From assembly GCA_001724265.1 (NCBI GenBank), contig MEDY01000196.1, positions 1 through 53,833 of the forward strand: DNA of 53,833 nt, read 5' to 3'. Below the pieces are notes generated by a model, which was given only the letters and a program-made list of their open reading frames with translations, was not told the origin of the DNA and searched no databases. Source of the DNA: Rhizaria sp. SCN 62-66. Lineage: Eukaryota > Rhizaria, unplaced. How positions within the stretch are numbered: the first letter of the stretch is position 1; the number at the start of each line of letters is the position of its first letter. The position numbers were made by a program, and so were the translations under genes. Shown one piece after another: positions 11,237 through 21,854 of this stretch.

Positions 11237-14200
11237 ATGTCCGGCCCTACGTCCGTGACGCTTGCCGTCGAGGCGCTTACGGCCAAGCTTGAGCGTCTGG
11301 CGCTCCTCGAGGACCAGATCCGCAAGCTCGAGCGCGGCGACTCGACTTCTATCTCCCTCGCTACCGTCGCGCCGCCCGCCGGCTCCCCCGCGACCAGCCT
11401 CGCCAAGGCGCAACAGTCGGCCTTCGAGGCCGCGCTCGACGCCGATGGCGACGGCCCCGACGGCTCCGACGCCTCTCTGTCCTCCGACCGCGCATCAAAG
11501 AACTCCGCCAACAGCGCGCCTCTGCTCGCGGCTGGCGGCAAGACGCTGTACCGGCCGATCTTCACCGAAGAGGACGCGCGCGCCAAGCTTAAGGACTTCT
11601 CGCTGGCCTTTGCGGACATGACGGCCGCGCTGGCGTACCAGCTGCTTGCCGCCTGCTGCAACCGCGCGCGCGACCGCCGCAGCTACGAGTCGACCAAGAT
11701 CACCCGCGCCGACCTGGACAAGCTCAAGATCGCCGTCCACTCGCAGAACCCCGAGGTGTCGGCCCCCGCCAAGCTGCGCCGCGCGGGCGTGCAGGACCAG
11801 CTGAAGCAGCTCACGGAGCAGCAGGCGCAGGCACAGCGCGCGTGGCAGGAGGCCGTGCGCGTGCTGCGGCTCGCCTACCGCGGCAAGGCGCCCGAGACCG
11901 ACGCAGAGTTCGACGCCCTCTCGCTCGCCATCGAGGCCTGGCACGACGTCAAGCTCACGGCCTTCCAGCAGCGCTCCGAGCAGTGCCGCGGGGGCGTTGC
12001 CGCCGCCGTGGCCGCGGTAGCCGCCACGACTGCTGCGCTCGCGACCAAGGACCAGCCGCCCGCTGGCTTTTCGCGCACGGCGCTGGCGCGCAACCGCATC
12101 GTGATCGCGCGCCGCGTCGTCATGACCGAGGCGCAGGCCAGCGCGGCGCGCGCTTTCGAGCCCCCCGCGTCGGCGCTCGACTCGCCCGCTGCGGCCGCCG
12201 CCGCCATCGCCGCCGCCGCGGCTGCCGCCGCGGCGGGTGCGGGCGCCGGCAGCGACGCCTCGGCCGGCGCGGGCGCCGGCGGCAGCTCCAGCGCCGCCGC
12301 GGACGCCGCGGGGCAGCCCACGTCGGCGGTGGCGTACTTGGGGTCGCCGCTGGTGGCGCCGCCGACGGTGTCGCAGCGGCGACTCGCGTCGTACGAGGCG
12401 CAGCGCAAGGCGGAGCTGCAGACGGCGCGCGACTTTCCCGTCGGCGCCTCGGTCCAGGCCATGGGCCGCGCGGGCTCCGTCTTCTTCACCGGCCGCCTTG
12501 CGCTGGGGCCCGCGCCGTGGGTGGGCATCAAGCTCACGGTGCCGCACGGCGACGCGGACCCGCAAGTGTTCGCGCACTGCGCGTCGCTGCCGGTGCGCGC
12601 CAGCGCCGACATCAAGCGCGCGCTGCGTTGCGCGCCCGAGCAGGCGCTCTTCGTGCCCGCCGTGCTCGTGCTGCCTTACAACGAGCGCGCGCTGCCCAAG
12701 CTGCGCCACAGCGAGCGCGCGCACGCCGCCGCGTTCAAGATCCAGCGCGCGTTCCGCGGGTACCTGAGCAGGCGCGCGCGCCGCGATGCCGTCGTAGTCG
12801 AGACGCACGCGCACGGTCCCTACGCCGCTGTTGACGCGCTCGCCGTCGCAGCTGCCGCGCTCATGGTCAAGCGCCCCGCCGCGGCCGACGAGGCCGGCGA
12901 CGACGCTAACGGCGACGCCAACGGCAACGGCAACGGTAACGGCAACGATGACGCTGGCTTTGGCGCCATGTCCGCACGCGGTGCCCCCCCGAGTACCAGC
13001 AGCAACAGCAGCGGCAGCGGCAGTGGCGCCGCGTCCGGCTCCGGCAAAGGCGCGGGGCTGCCGTGGGGCGCCGGTGAGCCGTCCATCTCGGCGCTGGCGC
13101 GGTATCTGACGTCGACGCCCGCGACGTCGACCCCGCTGGCTAAGGCGCGCGCGCTCTTCCGCTGGGTTACCGCGGCGATCGCGCAGTCGTGGGCCGCGGC
13201 GCCCGAGGCCGAGGCGGACCCGGCGGCCGTGCTGGCGGACCGCCAGGGCACGGCGCTGGGCATCGCGGCGCTCTACACGGCGCTGGCCGAGGCCGCCGGG
13301 CTCGACTGCATGGTTGTCCAGGGCGTCGGCAAGGGCTGCGGCGCGCTCGTGACGTCGCGCTTCACGCCGCCGCTGCCGCCCGCGGGCACGGCGCCCGCGG
13401 CCGCGGGAGGGATCGGCGCGGCGCCGCAATGCGGCATCATCCCCCTGCAGCCGCACCACCTGCTGGTCCCGCTGCCGCTCACTTCGGGCGGCTCCGCCAC
13501 CGCGTCCGCGGGCGCCCACGCCGCGCACGCCCACCACGGCGCCGCCACGCCGCTAGGCTCCCCGTCCGCGACGCCCGGGCCGGACTCAGACGGCGACGCC
13601 GGGAGCAGCGGCGCCGGCGGCGGCAGCGGCGCGAGCGGCGGCGTCTCGGGCGACGCGCCCGACGGCGTGACGCACTGCTGGAACGCGGTGCGCGTGGGCC
13701 CGGACCGGTATGCGCTCGTTGACTGCGCCTGGGGCGCGGGCTCCTGGCGCGGCTTCCGCTTCGCGCCGGCCTTCTCGCCCGCCTTCTTCGACGCTGAGCC
13801 CTCGGTGTTCGCGCTGGACCACTTCCCGCTGGCCGTCATGGGCGGCAAGCGCCTCTTCGCCGATCTGGGTCCCTTCGCCGCCGAGCCCTGGCGCGCGCAG
13901 TTTCCCCGCGCACCCGTCGCGCCCGCCGCGGGCCCTGCCGCTCGCGCCTCGCACGCGGGCGTCGCGCTCGACATGCTCACCGCCGACGGGCCCGGCGCCT
14001 TTGTCGCGCGCGGCGCTGCAGAGCACGCGCCCGCGCTGTTCCGCTTCGAATTCGAGAACGCCTTCCTGCCCTCGCGCGCCTTCGCCGAGCTGGGCGCGCG
14101 GCTGATCCACCCCGCGCCGTTGTCGTCGCCCGTGCCCGTGCCGCGCGCGACGGGCGGCGCGCTGCCGCTACAGGCCGCCACGCCGTCGACCTTCGCTGTG

Positions 14201-16240
14201 GAGCGGCCCTTCGCCGTATTCTCGCTCGCGCTGCCGCGCGGCGTCGCGCTCGAGCTCACCGTCGCGCCCGTGCTGCCCGCGCCCGCCATGCAGACGCTCT
14301 CAGTCAAGCGCTCCCGTGCCGCCGCCGTGCCCGCCGCGCGCAAGCGCGCCGCGCTGACCAACACGTGGTACGTGGCCTCGGAGGCGCTGCCGGGGCACCC
14401 CGAGCGGCAGCTCTCGACTGCGATCGTGGTTTTCCCGCACAAGGACCTCTACGCAGTCACGCTGCGCGCGCGCCAGATGCTGCTCGTGCCGGGCGCCGTG
14501 GGCGGCGGCGCCGCGCCGCAGCTTGAGCGCGTGTCCCGATCGCTGGCCACCTTCTACGTTGACGTCGCGGCGGGCGTGTATGACGTGCGCTCCAACACCG
14601 ACGTGCTGGCGGGCTTCTTCCGCCGCATCCCCACGCCGCACCTCGCCGCGCCGCTGGGCATCAAGCCCTCGCGCACCGCCGCGGCCGCCGCGGCCGCGGC
14701 TGCCGCCGCCGCCGCCCTCACGGCCGCGGCCGAGTCGGGCGCCGTGGGCTCCACTGTGGGCCCTTGGCGCGGCGCCGACAGTGGGTCAAACTTCGCGCAG
14801 AAGCCCGACGAAGAGTTTTTCAACTTCGCCGCCTTCTCAGGTGAGCCCGCCGCGCTCGCGCCAGCGGGTTTCTCTCACGGCCCCAGCGGCAGCCTCGGCG
14901 GCGGCATCTCGGGTTCCCCGCGCGCGGGCGCCGCGGCGCAGTCGGCGTTCGCGACTTCCGCGGAAGAGGCCGAGGCCGAGGCCGCTGACGGGCAGGGCTT
15001 CGCGCTGCTGGCGCCGCTGACGGGCTTCATCGAGGCCGCGCGGCCGTTGACGGTGAGCTTCCGTGCGCCCGCGGCCGTGGAGCGCGCCGTCATCTCAGCC
15101 GGCGCCGACTGGGTCGAGTGCACGCGCGCGCAGCTCGCCGGCGTCACCGGGGGACTAGCACTGCTCAACGACTCCGCCGCCACCGCGTCGACTGCGGCGG
15201 CGGGCCTCGGCGCCCCTGCGACGCCCGTTTCGTCGACGTACACGCCCGCCTTCAGTCTCGGCCGCCCCGGCGCCGGCCTCGGTGCAGGGAGCGCGGCGCA
15301 GCGGGGCGCGACGGTGACCGTGTTCGAAGGCACTCTCGCTGTGCGGTCCGTGGCGCCCGTCGTCGTCTCGGTCCAGCTCAAGGGCTCCCACGTGTTCCAC
15401 CCGATCTACTACCTGCAGACGACCACCGACGTCGCCGTGGTGCCGCTAGCGACCGACGCCGCGCAGCTCTCGGGCCCCGCCATCGCGGGCGCCGCCGTCG
15501 CCGTCGTCACGACCGTTCCCACTACCATGGGCGTCGCCGCCGCTGCGCTGTACGCTGCGGCCCCCGCGCCCGGCGACAAGGGCGGCGCCTTCTGCGGCTT
15601 CCTCCCGGCGCCCTCCTCGCTCGCGTCGCTCCCCCAGTCGCTGTCGCAGCAGAGCGGCGTGCCCGAGGACCCCTCCGGCGCGGAGGCCAAGACGCCCTCG
15701 CCGCCCACCGCGACTGGCGCCGCCGCGCTCGCCCCCGCGCTGCGCCCGCTGCCCGCGGCGGCGCTGGACCCCTCCGGCCGCGCCTACGCGCTCGGCCTGC
15801 GCCTGCTATCGTCAGCGACCACCGCGGACGCCACCGCTGTGACGCTTACGACGCGCCCCGGTGTGTTCGTGCACGCGCGCCTCATCGCCTCGCGCGCCGC
15901 GCCAGTGCCCGGCATGCCCGCCTCGCTGATGACACGCGCCGCCAGCGCCGCGCTCACTGCTGCGCAGGCCGCCGCCGTGCCCGTGCGCGCGCTGCGCCTG
16001 GAGCGCGACCTCGCCGCCGAGGCGCTGTCGTCCACCGCGGGCCTTACCGGCGGCGCCGGCGCCGGTGACGGGCTTGACGGCGCGACCGCGCGCGTCGGCG
16101 ACTGGGCGTGGCAGATCGTGGCCGAGCTGCCCGCTGCGGGCGCGTACACGCTGCAGATCCTGGCCAGCACCACGCCCGGCGGCGTCGCGCGCTTCGTCGC
16201 GAACTGCTACGTGCAGACGCCCTACGTGCAGCAGACGTGA
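11237..16240 (+). CDS. Transglutaminase-fold (kyphoscoliosis-like) protein with CAP-Gly-like and IQ segments; probable pseudoenzyme
   Basis: The single-exon product of 1667 residues ends in TGA. In order it has a helical N-terminal region; a CAP-Gly-like segment (about 400-445, with VGASVQAMG and APWVGIKL); an IQ motif (about 500-516, AAFKIQRAFRGYLSRR) predicted to bind calmodulin; and a transglutaminase-like domain (about 615-890). KY-type beta repeats make up the C-terminal half. The family His is in HCWNAV (His813) and the Asp in VDCAWG (Asp829). The nucleophile position, usually R-x-G-V-C-x-G, reads R-Q-G-T-A-L-G, so Ala673 replaces Cys. This follows KY/CYK3-type proteins, which are often inactive scaffolds in the cytoskeleton or at division sites. 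The microtubule link is inferred from the CAP-Gly-like segment, which is the weaker call. Poly-Ala and Gly/Asn inserts interrupt the domains. Confidence 0.8.
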   Translation: MSGPTSVTLAVEALTAKLERLALLEDQIRKLERGDSTSISLATVAPPAGSPATSLAKAQQSAFEAALDADGDGPDGSDASLSSDRASKNSANSAPLLAAGGKTLYRPIFTEEDARAKLKDFSLAFADMTAALAYQLLAACCNRARDRRSYESTKITRADLDKLKIAVHSQNPEVSAPAKLRRAGVQDQLKQLTEQQAQAQRAWQEAVRVLRLAYRGKAPETDAEFDALSLAIEAWHDVKLTAFQQRSEQCRGGVAAAVAAVAATTAALATKDQPPAGFSRTALARNRIVIARRVVMTEAQASAARAFEPPASALDSPAAAAAAIAAAAAAAAAGAGAGSDASAGAGAGGSSSAAADAAGQPTSAVAYLGSPLVAPPTVSQRRLASYEAQRKAELQTARDFPVGASVQAMGRAGSVFFTGRLALGPAPWVGIKLTVPHGDADPQVFAHCASLPVRASADIKRALRCAPEQALFVPAVLVLPYNERALPKLRHSERAHAAAFKIQRAFRGYLSRRARRDAVVVETHAHGPYAAVDALAVAAAALMVKRPAAADEAGDDANGDANGNGNGNGNDDAGFGAMSARGAPPSTSSNSSGSGSGAASGSGKGAGLPWGAGEPSISALARYLTSTPATSTPLAKARALFRWVTAAIAQSWAAAPEAEADPAAVLADRQGTALGIAALYTALAEAAGLDCMVVQGVGKGCGALVTSRFTPPLPPAGTAPAAAGGIGAAPQCGIIPLQPHHLLVPLPLTSGGSATASAGAHAAHAHHGAATPLGSPSATPGPDSDGDAGSSGAGGGSGASGGVSGDAPDGVTHCWNAVRVGPDRYALVDCAWGAGSWRGFRFAPAFSPAFFDAEPSVFALDHFPLAVMGGKRLFADLGPFAAEPWRAQFPRAPVAPAAGPAARASHAGVALDMLTADGPGAFVARGAAEHAPALFRFEFENAFLPSRAFAELGARLIHPAPLSSPVPVPRATGGALPLQAATPSTFAVERPFAVFSLALPRGVALELTVAPVLPAPAMQTLSVKRSRAAAVPAARKRAALTNTWYVASEALPGHPERQLSTAIVVFPHKDLYAVTLRARQMLLVPGAVGGGAAPQLERVSRSLATFYVDVAAGVYDVRSNTDVLAGFFRRIPTPHLAAPLGIKPSRTAAAAAAAAAAAAALTAAAESGAVGSTVGPWRGADSGSNFAQKPDEEFFNFAAFSGEPAALAPAGFSHGPSGSLGGGISGSPRAGAAAQSAFATSAEEAEAEAADGQGFALLAPLTGFIEAARPLTVSFRAPAAVERAVISAGADWVECTRAQLAGVTGGLALLNDSAATASTAAAGLGAPATPVSSTYTPAFSLGRPGAGLGAGSAAQRGATVTVFEGTLAVRSVAPVVVSVQLKGSHVFHPIYYLQTTTDVAVVPLATDAAQLSGPAIAGAAVAVVTTVPTTMGVAAAALYAAAPAPGDKGGAFCGFLPAPSSLASLPQSLSQQSGVPEDPSGAEAKTPSPPTATGAAALAPALRPLPAAALDPSGRAYALGLRLLSSATTADATAVTLTTRPGVFVHARLIASRAAPVPGMPASLMTRAASAALTAAQAAAVPVRALRLERDLAAEALSSTAGLTGGAGAGDGLDGATARVGDWAWQIVAELPAAGAYTLQILASTTPGGVARFVANCYVQTPYVQQT

Positions 16241-16609
16241 ACAGCCGAGCCTAGTCAAGCCAAGCTGATTTGATTTGCTGTTCTTCAAGTCGTTCCAGAT
16301 ATACGTATTCATTCGTAGATATTATTCAATTTTTATATTCTATTTTGGGTTGCAGTCAGTTTTATACTAACAGCTTTGAGGCCATGTTGTGTGCACGTGG
16401 TCATTGTTACTTTAACTTGACTTATGACATGGCCATTTAGCACCAATACCAATCAAACAGACAAAATACAAGTTTCATATATTCCTACAAATAAACGTGT
16501 CTTTAAAACACAATCAGAACGACAGCCACAATCGAGTCACTTTGAGCACACGCACACACGATAACTCGATCACTTCAGCATTTCTTGTTCCTCAGTCTCA
16601 GCCGCAGTC
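16241..16609. other. Convergent 3' spacer between the transglutaminase-fold gene and SMC1
   Basis: AT-rich sequence receiving both 3' ends. A plus-strand AATAAA at 16490-16495 is a candidate poly(A) signal for the upstream plus-strand gene. No other feature was seen. Confidence 0.45.
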
Positions 16610-18964
16610 TCAGTCGCTGTCGCCGGCCTCGCGCTCCGCCTCGGGGTGGCGGTACGGCGCGAGGTCGAGCGTGAGCAGCGCAGACGACTTGGCGGTGTCG
16701 TTGCGGTACACGCCCATGAGCGCGTCGGCCTCGCTGTACAGCGCGTCCTTGAGCGAGATGACGATGCACTGCAGCGGCGCCTCGGCCTCGGCTGCCGCCG
16801 CCGCGCTACGCCGCGCGCTGCCGCCGCCGGCCAGCGCGGCCGCGGCGGCGCCCAGCCCCGTGACGGCGCCCGACGCGCGCGCGCGCAGGTAGGCTGCGAC
16901 GCGCGAGACGTTGTACTGGTCGAGCGCGGCGTCGACCTCATCCAGCACGAAGAAGGGCGCCGCGCGGAACGAGTGGATCGCGAACAGCAGCGCCAGCGCC
17001 GCCATCGTCTTCTCGCCGCCCGAGAGCTGCGACACGTCGCGGAAGCGCTTCTGCGGTGGCGTCGCACTGTAGATGACGCCGCCCTTGTAGGGCTCGTCCG
17101 CGTTCTCGAGCGTAAGCTCCGCGCGGCCGCCGCCCAGAGGCTCGCCGGAGGGCCCGACGCCCGCGGAGAGGATCTTGTAGATCGGGTCGATCGTGGCCGA
17201 GATGGCCGCGAAGGCGTCCAGGAAGAGCTTCTTGCGCTCGGCCTTAATGGCCTCGTACTCCTCGGTCGCGCGCTTCTGCGCCTGCTGGCGCTCGGCGAAA
17301 AGTTGCGCAGTGGCGCGGACTTTGTCGGCCACGTCCGCCTCGTGCTCGCTCGCGCGCGCATTGGGCGACATCGCCTCGATCTCAGACCACAGCTGCTGCA
17401 GACGCGCCTGCGAGGGGTTGATTGTCACAAACAAGCAAAAGAATAATGGTGAAAACAAAGAGGTTGCCAGAGAGTTTGTGCATGCATTATCGCATTGATG
17501 TTTTAGAATTAAAACGATTTCCATTGAATCCACAAGCATATCGAGATATATCCGAGAGTTTTACGTGTTTTGCGCATGTTACTATATGACGTACCAGATA
17601 CTTGCCCTTGAGGTCTTCGACCTCGGCCTCGGTCTGGAGCCCCGAGATCGCGGACTCGACGGGCAGCGTCGCGTAGTCGATCAGCACGGTCTCGTGGGCG
17701 CCGCCGCGCGTGCCGGCCAGCGCCGAGCCCAGCTCCGTCTCGGGCTGCGACGACGACGGCGCGCCGCTGTCGCTGCTGCTCGAGGAGCCCAGTGCCTCGG
17801 AGAGCGAGAGCGGGAACGACTGCGACAACGACTGATCACTCTCACCCTCGCTCTCCTCTTCCTCGTCGTAGTCGTAATCGTCGTCAGAGCCGCCGGCGCC
17901 GGGGGCCATGCGCGCGCGCTTACTGGGAGAGCCGACGCCGCCGCCGCCGCGCTTGTGCCCCTTGCCCTTGCGGCCGCCCCCCGCCTTCTTACTAGGGGGG
18001 GGCCGCGCGAGGGGCAGCGCGATCTGCTCCATGACTGCCTTGCGCAGCAGCTCGCCGCGCTCGGCCACGGTCTTGGCCATGCGCAGCCCCGCGAGGAGAA
18101 TCTCCTTGCGCTCGCCGGCGACCGCGGCCTCGGCGGCCTCGAGCGCGCCGCGCGCGGCCTTGAAGGCGGCCAGCTCCTCGGCGACCGCGGCCTCGGCGCC
18201 GCGGAAGGCGCCCTCGAGCGCCTGAATCGCGGCCTCGTGCTCGGTGATGCTGATGTCGAGCTTGCTCAGCGCCTTAAGCGCCGCCGCCAGGTCCGCCTTG
18301 GCCGCGGCCGAGCGCTTCTGCAGCGACGCCTGCGGGCCCGCGTCTTCGGCCAGCCTGGACTGCTCGTACGCCAGCTGTGCCTCGAGCCGCGACACCTGCA
18401 CCTGGAACTTGCCCAGACGCTCGCGCCGCGCGGCCGCCGCGCCCAGCTTCTCCTCCTCCCACGCCTTGAGCGAGGCCGCGCGCTGAGCCTTGAGGAAGGG
18501 CGCGAACCGCTGCGTCTCGACCGCCGTCGCATCCTTCTCGGCGCGCGCAAGCTTCTCCTCCACGGCGGCCTGTGCAGCGCGCGCCGCGGCGGCCTCGGGG
18601 CGCTTGCGCGTGTTAAGCTCCGTCTCCAGGGTCGCGACGCGCTGCTCGTAGATGGCAATCTCGCCGGCCAGGCGCGCGGCCTCGTCCTGCGCGACCGACA
18701 GCTTGGTCTGCAGCGCAGACACACGGTGCTGCAGCCGCCCGCGCGCGTCGCCGGCCGCAGCGCCCGAGACCGAGGTAAGGCGCGCCAGCTCCTCCACCAG
18801 CGTCTGCGTCTCTTCGCGCAGCTTCGCCACGGCCGACTCCGTGAAGCGGTCGTTGCCGCCCGCGGCGCGCGCGCCGCCAGTCATGTTGCCGGAGCGGTGC
18901 AGGACGGACCCGTCCAGCGTCACCACCTTGAACCGCTGCTGGCCGCCCGCGCCCGCGCCCGCGC

Positions 18965-18996
<32 letters not shown>

Positions 18997-21230
18997 CCGC
19001 CGCCGCCGTTGCCGCCGTCGTTGGCCTTGGCTTCGGCGAGCGAGCGCCGGAGGCGCGCGGAGCCGCCGCCGAACTGGAAGCGGCGCGCCTCGTCCATGTC
19101 GCGCGCCACGAGCGCGTTGCCGCAGGCGTACATGACGGCTTTCTTGTCGACCTCGGCGAAGGTGATGACGTCGAAGACGAGCTTCATGGTCGGGTCCAGC
19201 AGCCGGCGGAAGTGGTCTGAGGGCGGCTGCACGCGCAGCGAGCTCAGCGGCAGGAACGTCGCAATGCCCGCGCGCTGTCGCTTGAGGTAGTCCATGCACT
19301 TGAAGGCCGTCGCGTCATCGGTCACCACGACTGCGTCCAGGTCGCGGCCCAACGCGACAGTCACTGCACGGTTGTACTCATCGGACACGGGCCGGATGAG
19401 GTCCGCGAGCCGGCCGCGGATTTGACCCGGGTACAGCGCGCGCAGCGTCGCCAGCGAGTCGGCCAGCCGCGCCGAGCGCGCAGACTGCGCCTGATCCACC
19501 ACTGCGTCGCCCATCGCCTCATTGTTGGCCTGGGGAGGGGGCGAGAAACAGAGACAGCAAAATGCATGGGATATGCGCGGTATAAAAGATGTAAGTAAGA
19601 AGAGACAACATAATTCCATCAAAAATCAACATGTAGATAATGGTAACAAAGTAACATTTCAATTTGCGAATATTTCCTCAAATGAAAGCAAGACCAGCTG
19701 TCTCGAACGCACCTGGATGAGCTTGAGTAGCTGCTCCTTGCGCAAGGCGCCCGCGGAGCCGGCCTCGACGAGCGCAGCCAGCTCGGTCTCGGCCTCGCGC
19801 AGCGCGGCGCGCGTCTCCTCAGCGGTGCGCTCCGCGGCCGCCTTGCGGGCCCGCGCCCCGTCGCGCCCGTCGCGCACCGAGCCAAGGTTGCGCTCGACGA
19901 CAGCGACAAGCGCGTCGGCCGCGGCGGCCTTGTCCCCCGCGGCCGCGAGCTGCCGCCGCATCGCGCCCAGCGCCTCGCGCAGCGTCGCCGTCTCCTCCTC
20001 CACGCGCGTCTTGATCGCGTGATACTCGGCCAGAGTCGCCGCCGACACGCCACCGCCGCGCGCCGCCTCGGCCTCGGCCTCGCGCTCGAACCGCTCTTGC
20101 GCGCCTCGCAGCGCGGCCAGCTCGTCCCGCAGCGTCTTAAGCGCGGCCTCACGCTCGCCGCGGTGCTGCGCGAGCGCGGCGAGCTTGGCCTCGCACTCGC
20201 GGACCGTCCGCTGGAGAAACCGCGCCTGTTCGCCCTGCCGCGCCGCGTCGGGCTGCGCGGCCGCGATCGCGTGGCGGTGCTCGTTGCGCCGGCGCTCGAG
20301 CTTGCCCAGCGCGCGGCGCGCCTCGGCCAGCGCGCGCTGCCGGCCCTCGAGCGCCACCGTCGCCTCGGCCGCGGTCCGCTCGGCGGTGGACTGGCGCGCG
20401 CGCAGCGCGGCGAGCTCCTCGCGCGCGCGCGCCTGCGCCCGGTCCACGTAAAAGAGCTGAACCAGGTAAAACTCGTGCTTGAGCTGCGCGTGCTCGTCGA
20501 GCTTGGCGCGGAAGAGGCGCTCCTCGGTCACCAGCTCCTTGACCTGGCGGTGCTCTTTGTTCATACTCTGCCGCTGGCGGAAGACGTGTACGAAGGCGTC
20601 CTCGGCGGCGCGCACGCGGGCCTCGGCGTCGTCGTAGTCGCGCGCGCGGTCGGCCGAGCCCGAGACAACCTCGAGGAACTGCGCGAGCTGCTGCGGCGTC
20701 TTTTGCGCAACCAGTGCGACCTCGTTCTGCGGGACCAGGAAGTTGGGGAATGACTGGCCGCCGCCGAGGGATGAGCGCACCACGATCCCCAGCGCGCACA
20801 GGCGCTGCTCGTAGGTCTTCTTCGGCACCGTCACGCCGTCGACGGAGTATGTCGTCTCGCCAGTTGTCGTCGTGGTGGCCGCATTGTCGTTGTTGCTGTC
20901 AGCGGAGGGGACGGAGGGACGGGTGACGAGTTTGATGCTGCGGCGGAAGGCGGACTTGGAGCCGTCGGCGGCCTCGAAAACCATCTCGACGTAGGCCGTC
21001 GTGTTAGGCGTGTCATCGTCGGGCCCATAGACGTTGATGAGCTCCTTGACCTGCTCGGCGCGGATCTTGCCGGCCGCGACGCCCAGCACGAACGTGATGG
21101 CGTCCATGACGTTGGACTTGCCCGAGCCGTTGGGTCCAACGACGGCGGAGAAGTGCTTGAACGGACCGATCGTGTGCTTGCCGCGGTATGACTTGAAGTT
21201 GTACAACTCCAGGTGGTGGATGCCGCGCAT
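16610..21230 (-). CDS. SMC1: Cohesin subunit SMC1 (three exons)
   Basis: SMC1 pairs with SMC3 to form the ATPase ring of cohesin, which holds sister chromatids together. Exons are 21230-19713, 19529-17595 and 17407-16610, all junctions in phase 0, giving 1416 residues and a TGA stop. Residues 32-39 hold Walker A (GPNGSGKS). Long coiled coils flank a hinge at about 520-720, with LYPGQIRGRLADLI, YACGNALV and VVTLDGSVLHRSGNMTGGA. The C-terminal head has the LSGGEKT signature (about 1282) and Walker B FFVLDEVDAALD. The hinge and the FPNFLVPQ segment match SMC1 rather than SMC3 or the condensins. The ATG at 21230 matches the usual SMC1 start; an in-frame ATG 21 codons upstream is unlikely. There is a poly-Asp/Gly insert in the hinge region (about 18950-19020), and a Lys/Gly-rich linker replaces part of the distal coil. 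Confidence 0.95.
17408..17594 (-). other. SMC1 intron 2
   Basis: GTACGT donor at 17594 and CCTCGCAG acceptor ending at 17408. It is 187 nt, AT-rich and phase 0. It restores continuity between the Lys-Tyr-Leu end of exon 2 and the Ala-Arg-Leu start of exon 3. Confidence 0.9.
19530..19712 (-). other. SMC1 intron 1
   Basis: GTGCGT donor at 19712 and CTCCCCAG acceptor ending at 19530. It is 183 nt, AT-rich and phase 0. Confidence 0.9.
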
Positions 21231-21854
21231 GGTGGCCGGGGAACTGAGCGGTGAGGGGAACTCACGACCAGGACTGCTTGGGGTGGCGCGCACTGAAGGC
21301 TGTTGCGAGGGGAGGGAAAGGCCTGCGAGGGACGCGCCCTAAGTGTACGGGGAGGAAGTAAACCCAACCGTTAACGCCGTTTGAAAAAGCTATGAGTGGG
21401 GATAAGCCTGAGTGAAGCGCTGGGAGGCGGGGCAAGGGTGGTGAAGGAAGGTCGCACAGGGTCGGGAGGGATGAGAGTTGAGATATGCAATGCGGGAAAC
21501 ATATCGAGTATTGGGCAAAAATTAAATTACAAACAAAGGTGAAAGTAAGAATTATACCGATAAAAATACTTAATATTGATTTTTAGCGGAGTTTATGACG
21601 TCAAATCTCGAGGTTCTTCGAGCCCACTCAGGGCGCGAAAGCAACAACAAAATGGCGCCACTCGAAGCCAGCCAGCAGAACATGTGGTGAGACGCGAGGG
21701 ACAAGTGTAAGAGGGCAGTACGTATCAAGGTTTATGTGTATGTGATAGACAGACAAATCAACAAAAGAAGACCACGTGTACAGCGCAGGACAACATGTCA
21801 ACCGCACCGCACGCGTATACGCCCACTTATTAGAAGGCACCAGGCCAGGTGCGC
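21231..21854. other. Upstream region of SMC1 and 3' flank of the phosphatase gene
   Basis: AT-rich spacer between two minus-strand genes. It contains one perfect TGACGTCA palindrome (21596-21603) about 370 bases upstream of the SMC1 ATG, followed by a small inverted repeat CTCGA...TCGAG near 21608-21622. No coding sequence was seen. Confidence 0.5.
21596..21603. promoter_or_regulatory. CRE/ATF-like palindrome TGACGTCA upstream of SMC1
   Basis: A perfect 8-bp palindrome identical to the bZIP (CREB/ATF) consensus, in the AT-rich region 5' of SMC1. A functional role is inferred only from sequence and position. A chance match is possible. Confidence 0.3.

Noticed and set aside
16610-21230. SMC3 instead of SMC1
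   Set aside because: The hinge and head motifs and the FPNFLVPQ segment follow SMC1, as does the LIDYATL stretch that parallels the SMC1 I-D-Y-G-D-L site.
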